A DNA stretch of 64,000 nt from Sphingopyxis sp. OPL5 (GTDB lineage: Bacteria; Pseudomonadota; Alphaproteobacteria; Sphingomonadales; Sphingomonadaceae), in NCBI RefSeq assembly GCF_003797775.2, contig NZ_CP060725.1, positions 1,178,001 to 1,242,000 of the forward strand, read 5' to 3'. Made by a program: the position numbers and the translations under genes. How positions within the stretch are numbered: the stretch's first letter is position 1; every line of letters starts with the position of its first letter. This document shows, one piece after another, positions 43,899 to 52,318 of this stretch. The notes beneath the pieces were generated by a model. It was not told the origin of the DNA. It made no database searches and was given only the letters and a program-made list of their open reading frames with translations.

Positions 43899-45065
43899 AG
43901 ACACACTCCCTTATTGCCGGACCTGCGGAGCACGCAGACCGGGTGACTTCCGGCAACGCCTGATGGCGTCCGAACCTCGTTTTGCCGATGTCAGCACAAT
44001 GCGATGGGAGCGCAAAAGGTTCCCGGCCGGTCCGCAAGGACGCGGCCGGGAAAGTGGGATCCGTTCCGATCTGGGAACTTCTCCGGGTCGCAAGCGGAGG
44101 GATAAGCAGGCGGGGGCGACGGCGGTGTGACAGAAGTCACAGGGCGCACGAAATATTTGGCGGCGGTTGCGGACAGGTCGGTTTCGGGGTGGGGCGCGGA
44201 TGGTCCTTAAATCCTCCCTGTCGCGCAGCGATGGGGAGGTGGCAGCGGCAAAGCCGCTGACGGAGGGGCCGACGCCGTCAGGCGTCGCGAAACCTTTCGG
44301 CCCCTTCACCATTCGCTTAGCGAACGGTCCCCCTCCCCATGGCTTCGCCACAGGGAGGATATTTACGTCCGCTTGCGCCCGAAAGCCGACGTTCCAACGA
44401 CTGCCTGCCCTGCATCAGTCGAGGCCACTGCCCCACCCGCATCGCGCGCACGCGAAATGGGGGCCGGCATCGCTGCCAACCCCCACTATCCGGTATCCTT
44501 CCGGTCGCTGCCCGCTTGCCTTCATCCCGGTCCGCTTCTCTTGCGATCGGCGGCCCGCAAAACGACGCTTGCGGCGCGTTCCGGAGCTATCCGGCGATGG
44601 TTTGGTCGGCCCCCTTTCGGGGGCCGGCCGCACCTGGAAAGCCCTTCATCATCTCTTCTATGCGTCTGCCGAAGCAATCGCTGCCCAAGCGATGGACTGC
44701 ATTTCCTGTCCCGATCGGGTCCGCCTCAACTCGTGGGAATCGCGGCGTTCCGTGACCAGGGTATCGGTCCACTTCCTCGTCGTTCCGGTCCGTTTCCTTC
44801 CGGTCGGTCTTGCAACCTTCCTTCGTGTCCCGGCGGTCCGTCGTCTCCGTCGTCCGATGGTTGGAAGCTGACATGAGTCGGCGGGGTCGCCAACAAAAAT
44901 TGCAGCGAAACGCCCCCGATTGCGCCGGCGACTGTGGATAAGTCCGGCATTAGCAACTAGCGGATTCGCCGCAGCATTTTTGTAACAAGAGTGCAGCATT
45001 TTCGGATTCGGTTTTCGAAAAGCCGGCCGCGACTCATCGCCGCGACTCGGTTTTTCAGACGCGAC
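43899..45065. other. Gene-free region with repeat B, DnaA-box-like site and GANTC cluster
   Basis: About 1.2 kb with no convincing gene on either strand. It holds repeat B copy 3 (44209-44365), a strong GGCCCCC/GGGGGCC hairpin near 44611-44630, and repeated TTCCGGTC motifs at about 44780-44815. It also has a perfect TGTGGATAA (DnaA box complement) at 44933-44941 and five GANTC sites between 44963 and 45067. Short open frames across 44370-44870 have a composition unlike the neighbours and conflict between frames. Any RNA gene here is unrecognised. Confidence 0.6.
44209..44365 (-). repeat. Modular palindromic repeat B, copy 3 (inverted)
   Basis: Reverse orientation relative to copies 1, 2 and 4. 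The complement begins with GCGGACGTAAATATCCTCCC, including the GCGGACGTAAAT flank shared with copy 2, and contains the central GACGCC/GGCGTC palindrome. Confidence 0.9.
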
Positions 45066-46055
45066 TCAGGCGCGTCCCAAATCGCCCTTGCCCACCGTCC
45101 CCGACGCCATCTCCAGCATCCGGTCGAGGCTCTTGCGCGCGGCGAGGCGAAGTTCCTCGTCCATCTCGATCCGCGGCTGCAGGTCGCGGAGCGCGATGTA
45201 GAGCTTCTCCATCGTGTTGAGCGCCATGTACGGGCAGATGTTGCAGTTGCAGTTGCCGTCGGCCCCCGGCGCCCCGATGAAGGTCTTTTCGGGGATCGCC
45301 AGTTCCATCTGGTGGATGATGTGCGGTTCGGTCGCGACGATGAGCGTATCCGACGGGAAGGTCTTGGCGAATTGCAGGATGCCGCTGGTCGACCCGACAT
45401 AATCGGCATGGTCGACGATATGCGGCGGGCATTCGGGGTGGGCGGCGACCGGCGCGCCGGGGTGCTGTGCCTTGAGCTTGAGCAGCTCGGTTTCGCTGAA
45501 CGCCTCATGGACAATGCACACGCCCGGCCACAGCAGCATGTCGCGTCCGAACTTGCGGTTGAGATAACCACCCAGATGCCGGTCGGGACCAAAGATGATC
45601 TTTTGGTCCTCGGGGATCTGGCTGATGATCATCTCGGCGCTCGACGAAGTGACGATGATGTCGCTGAGCGCCTTCACCGCCGCCGAGCAGTTGATGTAGG
45701 TCAGCGCGATATGGTCAGGATGCTTCTCGCGGAAGCGCTTGAACTGTTCGGGCGGGCAACTGTCCTCGAGGCTGCACCCGGCATCCATGTCGGGCAGGAT
45801 GACGATCTTTTCGGGGCTGAGGATCTTCGCGGTCTCGGCCATGAACTTGACGCCGCAAAAGGCGATGACGTCGGCGTCGGTGTCCGCGGCCTTGCGCGAC
45901 AGTTCGAGGCTGTCGCCGACAAAATCGGCGAGATCCTGAATCTCGGGCTTCTGGTAATAATGCGCAAGGATAACGGCGTTGCGTTCCTTGCGGAGCCGGT
46001 CGATTTCGGCCCGCAGGTCGAGGCCGGAGAGGTTTTCACGGATCGGAGCAGTCAT
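45066..46055 (-). CDS. nadA: Quinolinate synthase
   Basis: [4Fe-4S] enzyme of de novo NAD synthesis that condenses iminoaspartate with dihydroxyacetone phosphate. The protein has 329 residues; AAGGAAG lies 5 bp before ATG 46055. The cluster Cys residues are in TYINCSAAVKA, PGVCIVHEAFS and NICPYMALNTMEKL; the start RKERNAVILAHYYQKPEIQD is characteristic. nadB and nadC are not adjacent. Confidence 0.97.
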   Translation of the reverse strand: MTAPIRENLSGLDLRAEIDRLRKERNAVILAHYYQKPEIQDLADFVGDSLELSRKAADTDADVIAFCGVKFMAETAKILSPEKIVILPDMDAGCSLEDSCPPEQFKRFREKHPDHIALTYINCSAAVKALSDIIVTSSSAEMIISQIPEDQKIIFGPDRHLGGYLNRKFGRDMLLWPGVCIVHEAFSETELLKLKAQHPGAPVAAHPECPPHIVDHADYVGSTSGILQFAKTFPSDTLIVATEPHIIHQMELAIPEKTFIGAPGADGNCNCNICPYMALNTMEKLYIALRDLQPRIEMDEELRLAARKSLDRMLEMASGTVGKGDLGRA

Positions 46056-46126
46056 CTTACTTCCTTGTCAGAGCAGGAATTTCCCGCCCCTCTACACGTC
46101 CCCCGCCAGCGGGGCAATTCGCCGCG

Positions 46127-46840
46127 TCAGCCGCCGGTCAGCCGCGCCGCCAGCGCGATCACCGGCGGCGCCAGCGACAGGAGATAGATGGTGGCGCGCA
46201 CCGCGATGACAATGAGGAAGATGGCCTTGGTCGCCGGATGAACCCGCCCGAAGGTGCGGCGGTCGTGCAGCGCGATGATGCCGACGACGGCGAGCTGGAT
46301 CAGGCCGATCGGGATATCGGACCAGCCGATCATCAACGGCATCGGCAGGATGCGCCCGAGCGCGGGTTCGAGTATGACGATCGTCGCGCCGATCATCAGC
46401 CGTCGGTGCCATTGCGTCGCGTGCCGCCGGCGCACCGCCCACCAGACCATCGCGCCAAAGACCAGCGCCTCGACCGTCGTCAACGCGAGGAAATAGGGCG
46501 GCGAGAAAAAGGGCGGAAAGCGGTTCAGCACAAGCGACGCCAGACCGGTGAAAATCCCCAGCCCGGTGATGACGAGCGCAAGCCCGCCGCCGATACAACC
46601 GAGCCGCCGGTGCAATGGCAGCTCGGCCCGCGACACCAGCGTCGGCTGGACGATCAGCAGGCCGAGCCAGGCGAGCATCGCGATCCCGTGGAGATGCACC
46701 CAGAAGGGCGCGGCCACGGGGTCGACGAACCCGCGCAAGGCGAATTGCGCAAAGCCGAAGATAATGAAGACCGCGAGGCCGATCGCCATCCGCTGCCAGA
46801 AACGCTCCGCGGGAATCACCCCCGCCGCCGCCGTCGCCAT
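46127..46840 (-). CDS. Seven-helix membrane protein of unknown function
   Basis: A 237-residue integral membrane protein, about seven helices: MAIGLAVFIIFGFAQFALRG, WVHLHGIAMLAWLGLLIVQP, GGGLALVITGLGIFTGLASL, TVEALVFGAMVWWAV and three more. WVHLHG and WHRRLM carry conserved-looking His and Arg, as in DUF2306/YoaK-type membrane proteins. Function is unknown. It follows nadA divergent neighbours at normal spacing and is single. Confidence 0.72.
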   Translation of the reverse strand: MATAAAGVIPAERFWQRMAIGLAVFIIFGFAQFALRGFVDPVAAPFWVHLHGIAMLAWLGLLIVQPTLVSRAELPLHRRLGCIGGGLALVITGLGIFTGLASLVLNRFPPFFSPPYFLALTTVEALVFGAMVWWAVRRRHATQWHRRLMIGATIVILEPALGRILPMPLMIGWSDIPIGLIQLAVVGIIALHDRRTFGRVHPATKAIFLIVIAVRATIYLLSLAPPVIALAARLTGG

Positions 46841-46906
46841 GCCATACCCCCCCAGGTTGGTTGCACGGCAGGACTAGCGCAGCGAAGGCCGCGCGCAAAG
46901 GCCGAT

Positions 46907-47521
46907 TCAGTCGGCCGTGTCCCCGGCGAAGCGCGCGGTCACCTTGGCGTCGATACCCGCCGCCTTCAGCGGCATGGCAAAGCTCTGCTCGATGGCGGTG
47001 CGCGCCGCACCCTGCGCCAGGCGCATGGGGGTCGTGGCCCTGGCCTGCTTGATCAGTTCGTCCTGCGCCGCCTTGCGGTTCGCGTCGTCGAGCGTCTTTT
47101 CGGCATCGGTCAGCGTCAGCAGGATCGCGCCGTCGCGAAACTCACTGATCGCGTCGATGTCGATCTCGGGTCCGGCGAGCCGCAACGGCGGCAGCGTCAC
47201 GGTCAGCGTGCCCGCCTCGGCATTCCAGTCGAGGTCGGATTGCTTGAGCTTCGCGAGGTCGAGTTCGTACCGCACCGTGCCCGGCATGATCAGCGTCTTC
47301 TTGGCGCTCAGCCCGAGCCGGCTCTGCGTCGAGGTCACCACCGCGACATAACGCGCGGTGAAGGGTACGAGGATATTCTGTTCCTGCAGGCCCTGCAGAC
47401 TCGCGGCCACCACGGTCTCGGGCTCATAACCGCGCTGCCAGTCCTGCCAGGCGCGCCAGCCGAGGAAAACCCCAACAGCGAGCACGACAAGGATCAGGAT
47501 GCGGAAGAGCGAGCGGCTCAT
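46907..47521 (-). CDS. DUF4230 domain protein, membrane anchored
   Basis: A 204-residue protein with one N-terminal helix (ILILVVLAVGVFLGWRAW) and a periplasmic DUF4230 domain (LQGLQEQNILVPFTARYVAV, MPGTVRYELDLAKLKQSDL). ATG 47521 overlaps the stop of the MBL hydrolase (ATGA), so the two are co-translated. Role unknown. Confidence 0.85.
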   Translation of the reverse strand: MSRSLFRILILVVLAVGVFLGWRAWQDWQRGYEPETVVAASLQGLQEQNILVPFTARYVAVVTSTQSRLGLSAKKTLIMPGTVRYELDLAKLKQSDLDWNAEAGTLTVTLPPLRLAGPEIDIDAISEFRDGAILLTLTDAEKTLDDANRKAAQDELIKQARATTPMRLAQGAARTAIEQSFAMPLKAAGIDAKVTARFAGDTAD

Positions 47522-48438
47522 GCGACCAGCCGCCATGCGTCGGCTTCGCGCGCTACGCGGCCGCGCTGCTCGAGATCGAGCAGGTGCGCGAGCACCGACC
47601 GCCCGGCAGCACCGGTCAGGCGCGGGTCGAGACCCTTGTACATATGCGACACCATCTCGGGGATAATGGTCGTGCCGCGTTCGAGTTCCTTCAAAATCTG
47701 GCGCTCGCGCTGTTTACGGTGGCCCAGCATGCCGCGCACCAACTGCCGGGGCTTGGTCACTGCGGGGCCGTGCGCGGGATAATAGACGCGGTCTTCGCGC
47801 TCATAGAGTTTCGACAGGCTGGCCATATAGGCGGCCATATCGCCGTCGGGCGGGCTGACAACGCTGGTCGACCAGGCCATCACATGATCGCCGGTGAACA
47901 AGGCACCGCTTTCGAGCAGCGCGAAGCAGAGATGGTTCGAGGTATGACCGGGGGTCGCCACCGCCTCGATCGTCCAGCCGTTGCCCGAAATCCGCTCGCC
48001 GTCGAGGAGGACGCGATCAGGGGCATAATCGGGATCGAAGGCCGAATCGGCGCGCGGGCCGCTGTCGCTGATCACCAGCGGAGCGCAGCCGATGATTGGC
48101 GCGCCGGTCGCCTCGCGGAGCGGAGCGGCGGCGGGGCTGTGGTCGCGGTGGGTGTGGGTACAGAGGATCGCCGCGACGCGCGCATCGCCAACCGCGCGCA
48201 GGATCGCGTCGACATGGCCAACCCCATTGGCATCGGCAGGGTCGCCGACGCTGAAACCGCTGCCCGTCGGGCCTGGGTCGATCACCGCAACGTCGCTGCT
48301 CGCCCCGACGATCCACGTCTGGGTGCCGGTGAAGGTATAGGGCGAAGGGTTCGGCGCGAGAACGCGGCGCACGAGCGGCTCATGCTGCTCGCAATCGCCG
48401 GCGTGGATAGAGTCGGGCCAAGGCTTTTCGTCGCTCAT
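47518..48438 (-). CDS. Metallo-beta-lactamase-fold hydrolase (LACTB2/GloB-like)
   Basis: A 306-residue zinc hydrolase from ATG 48438 (MSDEKPWPDSI); ATG 48447 is an alternative. The metal motif is THTHRDHSPAAAPL (HxHxDH), with ATPGHTSNHLCF and FTGDHVMAW for further ligands and YYPAHGPAV near the end. The C-terminal HRKQRERQILKELE region is a LACTB2/GloB-like helical cap with a winged-helix-like tail. Substrate unknown; relatives cut thioesters or RNA. Confidence 0.88.
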   Translation of the reverse strand: MSDEKPWPDSIHAGDCEQHEPLVRRVLAPNPSPYTFTGTQTWIVGASSDVAVIDPGPTGSGFSVGDPADANGVGHVDAILRAVGDARVAAILCTHTHRDHSPAAAPLREATGAPIIGCAPLVISDSGPRADSAFDPDYAPDRVLLDGERISGNGWTIEAVATPGHTSNHLCFALLESGALFTGDHVMAWSTSVVSPPDGDMAAYMASLSKLYEREDRVYYPAHGPAVTKPRQLVRGMLGHRKQRERQILKELERGTTIIPEMVSHMYKGLDPRLTGAAGRSVLAHLLDLEQRGRVAREADAWRLVA

Positions 48439-48710
48439 GGGGTGCATGTGGCATTGCGGGCGGCGGAGCAAAAGGGGATCGGCGAAGAAATTCGGACGAG
48501 CGAGCGCCTTAAGGGCACAAAAGCCCCGCATGACGCGCCAACAAATGAGTCCTTTGTGGCTTTAAGCGATGCGACGGGCGAGGCGGCGAGCTTGTTTTTC
48601 CGAGAAGGCACCGGAGCGGTCGGCTGGCTCATCCGCAAGGGTAGATCATGGCGGGGCAAATTAGGAAAGCCCGATTTTGGGGATCGCGGTTTTCGAGCGA
48701 TTGCGGCCCT

Positions 48711-48858
48711 AAATCCTCCCTGCGGCGCAGCCGTGGGGAGGGGGACCGCCGCGCAGCGGTGGTGGAGGGGCTGCGGCCTTGCGCCAGCCTTTGACGGCGT
48801 CGGCCCCTCCGTCAGCGCTTCGCGCTGCCACCTCCCCATCGCTGCGCGACAGGGAGGA
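48711..48858 (+). repeat. Modular palindromic repeat B, copy 4
   Basis: Starts AAATCCTCCCTGCGGCGCAG and ends with GCGCGACAGGGAGG. It sits between the MBL gene and the M56 gene; 48439-48710 holds no recognisable gene. Confidence 0.9.
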
Positions 48859-48903
48859 GCGGCAACGTCCACTTCCCGCCCCAAAGCGGAAATCGCACCC
48901 CTG

Positions 48904-48937
48904 CAAAGAAAAAGGGAGCGGTCGCCCGCTCCCTTTC
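48904..48937 (-). terminator. Rho-independent terminator after BlaR1-like gene
   Basis: The stem AAAGGGAGCGG/CCCGCTCCCTTT has a TCG loop, and the minus strand continues into TTTTTCTTT. It terminates the BlaI-M56 operon. Confidence 0.8.
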
Positions 48938-48995
48938 CCCGCCCCTGCCGCAGATGCCCACCGGGGAGAAGGCACCCGCGTCAAAGCTGAAACTG

Positions 48996-50726
48996 TCAGT
49001 CGACCGGTTTTTCGAGGTCGGCGATCGCGCGGTCGAGGTCGGCGGCGACCTTGGCGCGAATCTCGTCGGACATGCGCCGGCCCGCTTCGCCCTCGGCGAA
49101 CTGGTCGCGCGCCTTTTTGAGCGCCGACAATTGGGCCGTCCTGTCCATGCCGCCGCCACAGCGGACCATCACGACGCGGCTGTGCTTCCTGCCGTCCTTG
49201 TCGTCGCGGCTCACCAGCGGCGTCGACTTCTGGCCCTCGCCGCAGTTGATCGCCGAGAAACTCTTGCCGTCGAACGACTGCCAGGCACCGGGAGCCATCG
49301 GCGGCATCGGGGGCATGGGCGGCATCGGCGGGATGGGGGCAAGCGCGAACTGATGCTTGCGCTTCGCCTCCAGCTTGTCGGCGATCGCCTCGGCCTGCGC
49401 GCCGGTGACGCCCTGTTCCTTCAGCGTCGCGAGGATGTCGTCGCGCGACAGCGCGCCGGGCATGCGCAGTTCGAACCGCTTCGCCCTGGCGTCGCCGGGC
49501 GCGAAGACCATGGCTTTGCCCTCGCCGTCCTTGACCTCGCCGTTGCGGATCACGATGCGATGCACCTCGCGCTTCGTGCCGTCCCTGGCGGTCGCATCGC
49601 CCTCACCATGCTCTTCGCTGGTGAAGATCATCACGCGCGGGGTGCCGGCGATGGCCTCGGGGGCCTCGGGCGCTTCGGGCGGCAGCGGCGCGCCGGGAGC
49701 CCCGGGCGGCGGCGGGGGTGCGGGCGGCGCGGCGAGGTCGCTTTGCGCACTCGCGATCCCGGCCGGGACCAGCGTCGCGGTCGTCGCGAGCACCGCGAGC
49801 GTCGCGCCGCCGACGAGCAGCCGTCCGACGAGGCCGCGCTTCTTCGAAATATCCTGCTGCATCAGCATCGTCAGTCTCTCCTGCAAATTGTCATGCACCG
49901 CCATCGGCGCTGCGAGCGACAGCCGCGAGCCGACAGCCGCCTTGGCAATGGCCGTCGCATAGCGCGCGGTGCGAACATTGCGCGGCGCGCTGTCGGTCAG
50001 CGCGAGGACCCGCGCGTCGCACGCCGCCTCCTGGTCGAAACGAAAGGCGCGGAGCGCGCGCCAGGCGAAGGGGTTGAACCATTGCACCGACAGCAGCAGC
50101 AGCGCGGCGGCATTCGCCCACAGATCGCCGTGCCGGTGATGCGCCAGTTCATGGTCGATCGCGAGCGCGCGTTCCTCGATCACATAGCGCGCGAAGAAGT
50201 CCTGCGGCACCGCGACATAGCGGCGCCACAGGCCGAAGGCGACGGGCCCGTCGACCGCGTCGGTCATCACCAGCCGGATCGTCCCGATCGGTTCGAGCAC
50301 CACCGCGCCGGTCAGCACCTGACGGCGGAAGCGACGGTGCGACACCATGGCCGCGATCAGCACCGCAACCATGCCCGCCGCCCAGGCGGTGAAAAGAACC
50401 GGCAGCACGTCGGCCATGGTCAGCAGCGGAGCCGCCTGCACCGTCGGCGCCGCCGCGACCGTATCGGTCGGGGCGAGCATGATCAGTTCGGTAACGGGTT
50501 CGGCCGCCGAAGGGATCGCCGCCGCGATGGCGGGGACGACCTCGGGCTGCGCGAAGGGCAGCGGCGGCAGCAACAGGCGCAGCGCGGGCACCGCCCACAG
50601 CGCATAGGTGAGCCCCGGGCCGAAATGGCGCGCGAAGGGCTTACGGATCAGCAGGATCATCAGGACGAGCACGGCGGTCGTGACCAGCGTGTCGCCCCAG
50701 GCCTGGAAGACCATATCGGCGCTCAT
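48996..50726 (-). CDS. M56-family BlaR1-like membrane metallopeptidase with Pro-rich tail
   Basis: A 576-residue membrane sensor-protease. Four N-terminal helices flank an M56 zinc-protease domain with HELAHHRHGD (HExxH) at about residues 190-200 and EAACDARVLAL as the third ligand. A fifth helix near residues 300-320 (VGGATLAVLATTATLVPAGI) leads to a periplasmic part. This has PPAPPPPPG and a PPMPPMPPMPPM proline track instead of the BlaR1 penicillin-binding domain. It follows the BlaI-type repressor gene with an ATGA overlap, so the pair likely works as sensor and repressor. No beta-lactamase is nearby. Confidence 0.9.
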   Translation of the reverse strand: MSADMVFQAWGDTLVTTAVLVLMILLIRKPFARHFGPGLTYALWAVPALRLLLPPLPFAQPEVVPAIAAAIPSAAEPVTELIMLAPTDTVAAAPTVQAAPLLTMADVLPVLFTAWAAGMVAVLIAAMVSHRRFRRQVLTGAVVLEPIGTIRLVMTDAVDGPVAFGLWRRYVAVPQDFFARYVIEERALAIDHELAHHRHGDLWANAAALLLLSVQWFNPFAWRALRAFRFDQEAACDARVLALTDSAPRNVRTARYATAIAKAAVGSRLSLAAPMAVHDNLQERLTMLMQQDISKKRGLVGRLLVGGATLAVLATTATLVPAGIASAQSDLAAPPAPPPPPGAPGAPLPPEAPEAPEAIAGTPRVMIFTSEEHGEGDATARDGTKREVHRIVIRNGEVKDGEGKAMVFAPGDARAKRFELRMPGALSRDDILATLKEQGVTGAQAEAIADKLEAKRKHQFALAPIPPMPPMPPMPPMAPGAWQSFDGKSFSAINCGEGQKSTPLVSRDDKDGRKHSRVVMVRCGGGMDRTAQLSALKKARDQFAEGEAGRRMSDEIRAKVAADLDRAIADLEKPVD

Positions 50727-51091
50727 GACTTGAGCCTCCTGAGCAGCGCCTCGATCTCGGCGATGTCGGTATCCGACAGCGCTTCGCGCTCGGCGAGATG
50801 GGCGATCAGCGGGCTGACCCGGCCGCCGAACAGGCGATCGACGAAGCGCTGCGATTCATCGCCCACCGCATCGGCGCGCTCGACCGCGGGGCTGTAGAGA
50901 AAGCGGCGACCCTCGGCCTCGGCGGTCACCGCGCCCTTCTGGACGAGGCGTGCGACGAGCGTCTTGACCGTCGCGAGCGTCCAACCGTTGGCGGCCCCGA
51001 CATTCTCGGCAAGATCGGTCGCGCTCTGCGGGGATTCGTCCCACAGCGCCGACAAGATCTGCATTTCGGATTCGCTGGCGCGTTCTGCCAT
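50723..51091 (-). CDS. BlaI/MecI/CopY-family repressor
   Basis: A 122-residue winged-helix repressor. ATG 51091 follows GAGGGG. SESEMQILSALWDESPQSAT, ATVKTLVARLVQKGAVTAE and RRFLYSPAVERADAV are the family blocks; the C-terminal helices form the dimer. It is co-translated with the M56 protease that would cleave or inactivate it, and a matching operator lies 36 bp upstream. Confidence 0.93.
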   Translation of the reverse strand: MAERASESEMQILSALWDESPQSATDLAENVGAANGWTLATVKTLVARLVQKGAVTAEAEGRRFLYSPAVERADAVGDESQRFVDRLFGGRVSPLIAHLAEREALSDTDIAEIEALLRRLKS

Positions 51092-51126
51092 CGTGGAACC
51101 CCTCCCTTCGGCCTCATCTGCGATAC

Positions 51127-51144
51127 GACTACAGATGTAGTCAA
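51127..51144 (-). promoter_or_regulatory. BlaI-type operator overlapping a -35 element
   Basis: GACTACA-GA-TGTAGTC is a 7-bp inverted repeat with the TACA/TGTA core of BlaI/MecI sites. On the minus strand TTGACT overlaps its edge (51139-51144), so binding should repress the repressor-protease operon. Confidence 0.75.
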
Positions 51145-51204
51145 TAGGCTGAACCGATGATGAATGAAGCTGAACGGCGCTGAGGGCACGATCGTCGCTG
51201 GGCT

Positions 51205-51338
51205 GAAGGCATGGCGAAGTGGCAGCGCGCAGCGCTGACGGAGGGGCCGACGCCGTCGAGCGGCAGCACAAGGCCGCGGCCCCTCCACCACTCGCTTCGC
51301 GAGCGGTCCCCCTCCCCATGGCTTCGCCACAGGGAGGA
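51205..51338 (-). repeat. Modular palindromic repeat B, copy 5 (truncated, inverted)
   Basis: It contains GGCAGCGCGCAGCGCTGACG, GACGCCGTCGAGCGGC, and CCATGGCTTCGCCACAGGGA at the right end. The normal left terminus (CCTCCCTGTCGCGCAGCGAT) is lost. It lies just upstream of the BlaI operon promoter. Confidence 0.85.
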
Positions 51339-51483
51339 CCGACCTGTCGGGATTTTTGACACCCCCGATGCCCGGTAAGGAATTGCTAACCAGCATCTCC
51401 CCCGAAAACCGCGATGTCGCCAAACTGGCACGCGCCTTGTATGGTATCGGATGTTCCCGAGTGTTCCGCTCAAAGGAGCGGTG

Positions 51484-51513
51484 GGGGACATCAGTCTGGT
51501 CCCTGATGTCCCC
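51484..51513. repeat. GGGGACATCAG inverted repeat
   Basis: GGGGACATCAG/CTGATGTCCCC stem with an 8-base loop; further pairing GTGGG/CCCAC can extend it. The surrounding 51339-51690 holds no convincing gene. Confidence 0.6.
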
Positions 51514-51690
51514 TGCCCCCACTCAGGACATCCCCACTTACCCCCGACGCGACGGGGGGCGGAGCGGCCGAAAGCCCCGCCCCCCGGACGCACTTTCAGC
51601 CCCTTGACGCTGCGGCACGCCAAACAGCGCCGCGAAATGCGCGCGATCAAGCCGCTGCCGCAAATCCTCCGAAAACCCGGCCTTCGTCAT

Positions 51691-51713
51691 AATATGTATT
51701 TTTGTTGCATGTT
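51691..51713 (+). promoter_or_regulatory. NsrR-like palindrome before truncated haemoglobin
   Basis: AATATGTATTT-T-TGTTGCATGTT. Against the 11-1-11 NsrR consensus (AAGATGYATTT and its complement), the left half matches at 10 of 11 bases and the right at 7 of 11. It is 48 bp upstream of the GTG start and very AT-rich in a GC-rich region, as expected for the promoter. NO control is inferred. Confidence 0.5.
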
Positions 51714-51761
51714 TTAAGTTCCGCGAATAGATGCGCGTCATATGCATGTTCGGAGCGAGTC

Positions 51762-52157
51762 GTGGAACAGGACGAGCAGATCGACGAAACCGCGCTCGAG
51801 CGCCTGATCCCCGCCTTCTACGACCGCGTGCGCGCCGATACGAAGATCGGCCCGCTGTTCAACGACGCGGTGCACGACTGGCCCGGCCATCTGGAAAGGC
51901 TGGTCGCCTTCTGGTCGTCGGTGATGCTGACCAGCGGCCGCTACAAGGGCAGCCCGATGGCCGCGCACCTGAAGCACAAGGCGCACATCACCCCCGCGAT
52001 GTTCGACCGCTGGCTCGCGATCTGGACCGCGACCACCGACGAACTGCTCGCGCCCGCGGCGGCTGCCGCACTGCAGGCGAAGGCCGCCCGCATCGCCGAA
52101 AGCCTGCAACTCGCGCTTTTCTTTCGCCTCGAAGATCCTGGCATCCGGGCCAGCTGA
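51762..52157 (+). CDS. Group III truncated haemoglobin
   Basis: A 131-residue 2-on-2 globin that binds O2 or NO. GTG 51762 has GGAG 6 bp upstream; a longer frame would begin inside the palindrome. Group III motifs include LIPAFYDRVRADTKIGPLFN, FWSSVMLTSGRYKGSPMAAH (the Ser-Pro with a proximal region) and PAMFDRWLAIWTATTDELL; a candidate proximal His is in AAHLKHKAHI. The NsrR-like palindrome upstream suggests induction by nitric oxide. Confidence 0.88.
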   Translation: MEQDEQIDETALERLIPAFYDRVRADTKIGPLFNDAVHDWPGHLERLVAFWSSVMLTSGRYKGSPMAAHLKHKAHITPAMFDRWLAIWTATTDELLAPAAAAALQAKAARIAESLQLALFFRLEDPGIRAS

Positions 52158-52255
52158 CCTTCATCTGGTTCAGGACAAAACCCCTATGCGCACCGCCTCC
52201 GCCGAGACGCGGGCCTGTGAGACCCCCGACGCGTCCCGAAGCCGCGTACCGGCAC

Positions 52256-52299
52256 AAAAAGGCCCGCCGACGCACTCCAGCGTCGGCGGGCCCTTTTGT
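52256..52299. terminator. Strong bidirectional terminator
   Basis: AAAAAGGCCCGCCGACGC and GCGTCGGCGGGCCCTTTT form a long GC stem with an ACTCCA loop and A/T runs at both ends, separating the globin gene from the convergent glutaredoxin gene. Confidence 0.92.
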
Positions 52300-52318
52300 T
52301 CGGAAAGGCGATGTTCCC

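Noticed and set aside
44167..44871. Plus-strand frame in the gene-free region
   Set aside because: It begins inside repeat B and competes with two other overlapping frames; no ribosome site or recognisable protein feature.
44933..44941. Perfect DnaA-box sequence as a replication origin
   Set aside because: Only one box, no AT-rich unwinding region, and no typical origin-flanking genes such as hemE, dnaN or parAB nearby.
51538..51690. Short minus-strand frame starting MTKAGFSEDLRQRLDRAHFA, divergent from the globin
   Set aside because: The first 30 residues look protein-like, but the rest is Arg/Gly/Pro-rich from a GC-biased stretch and no ribosome site is clear. It could be a degraded N terminus; not enough support for a gene call.
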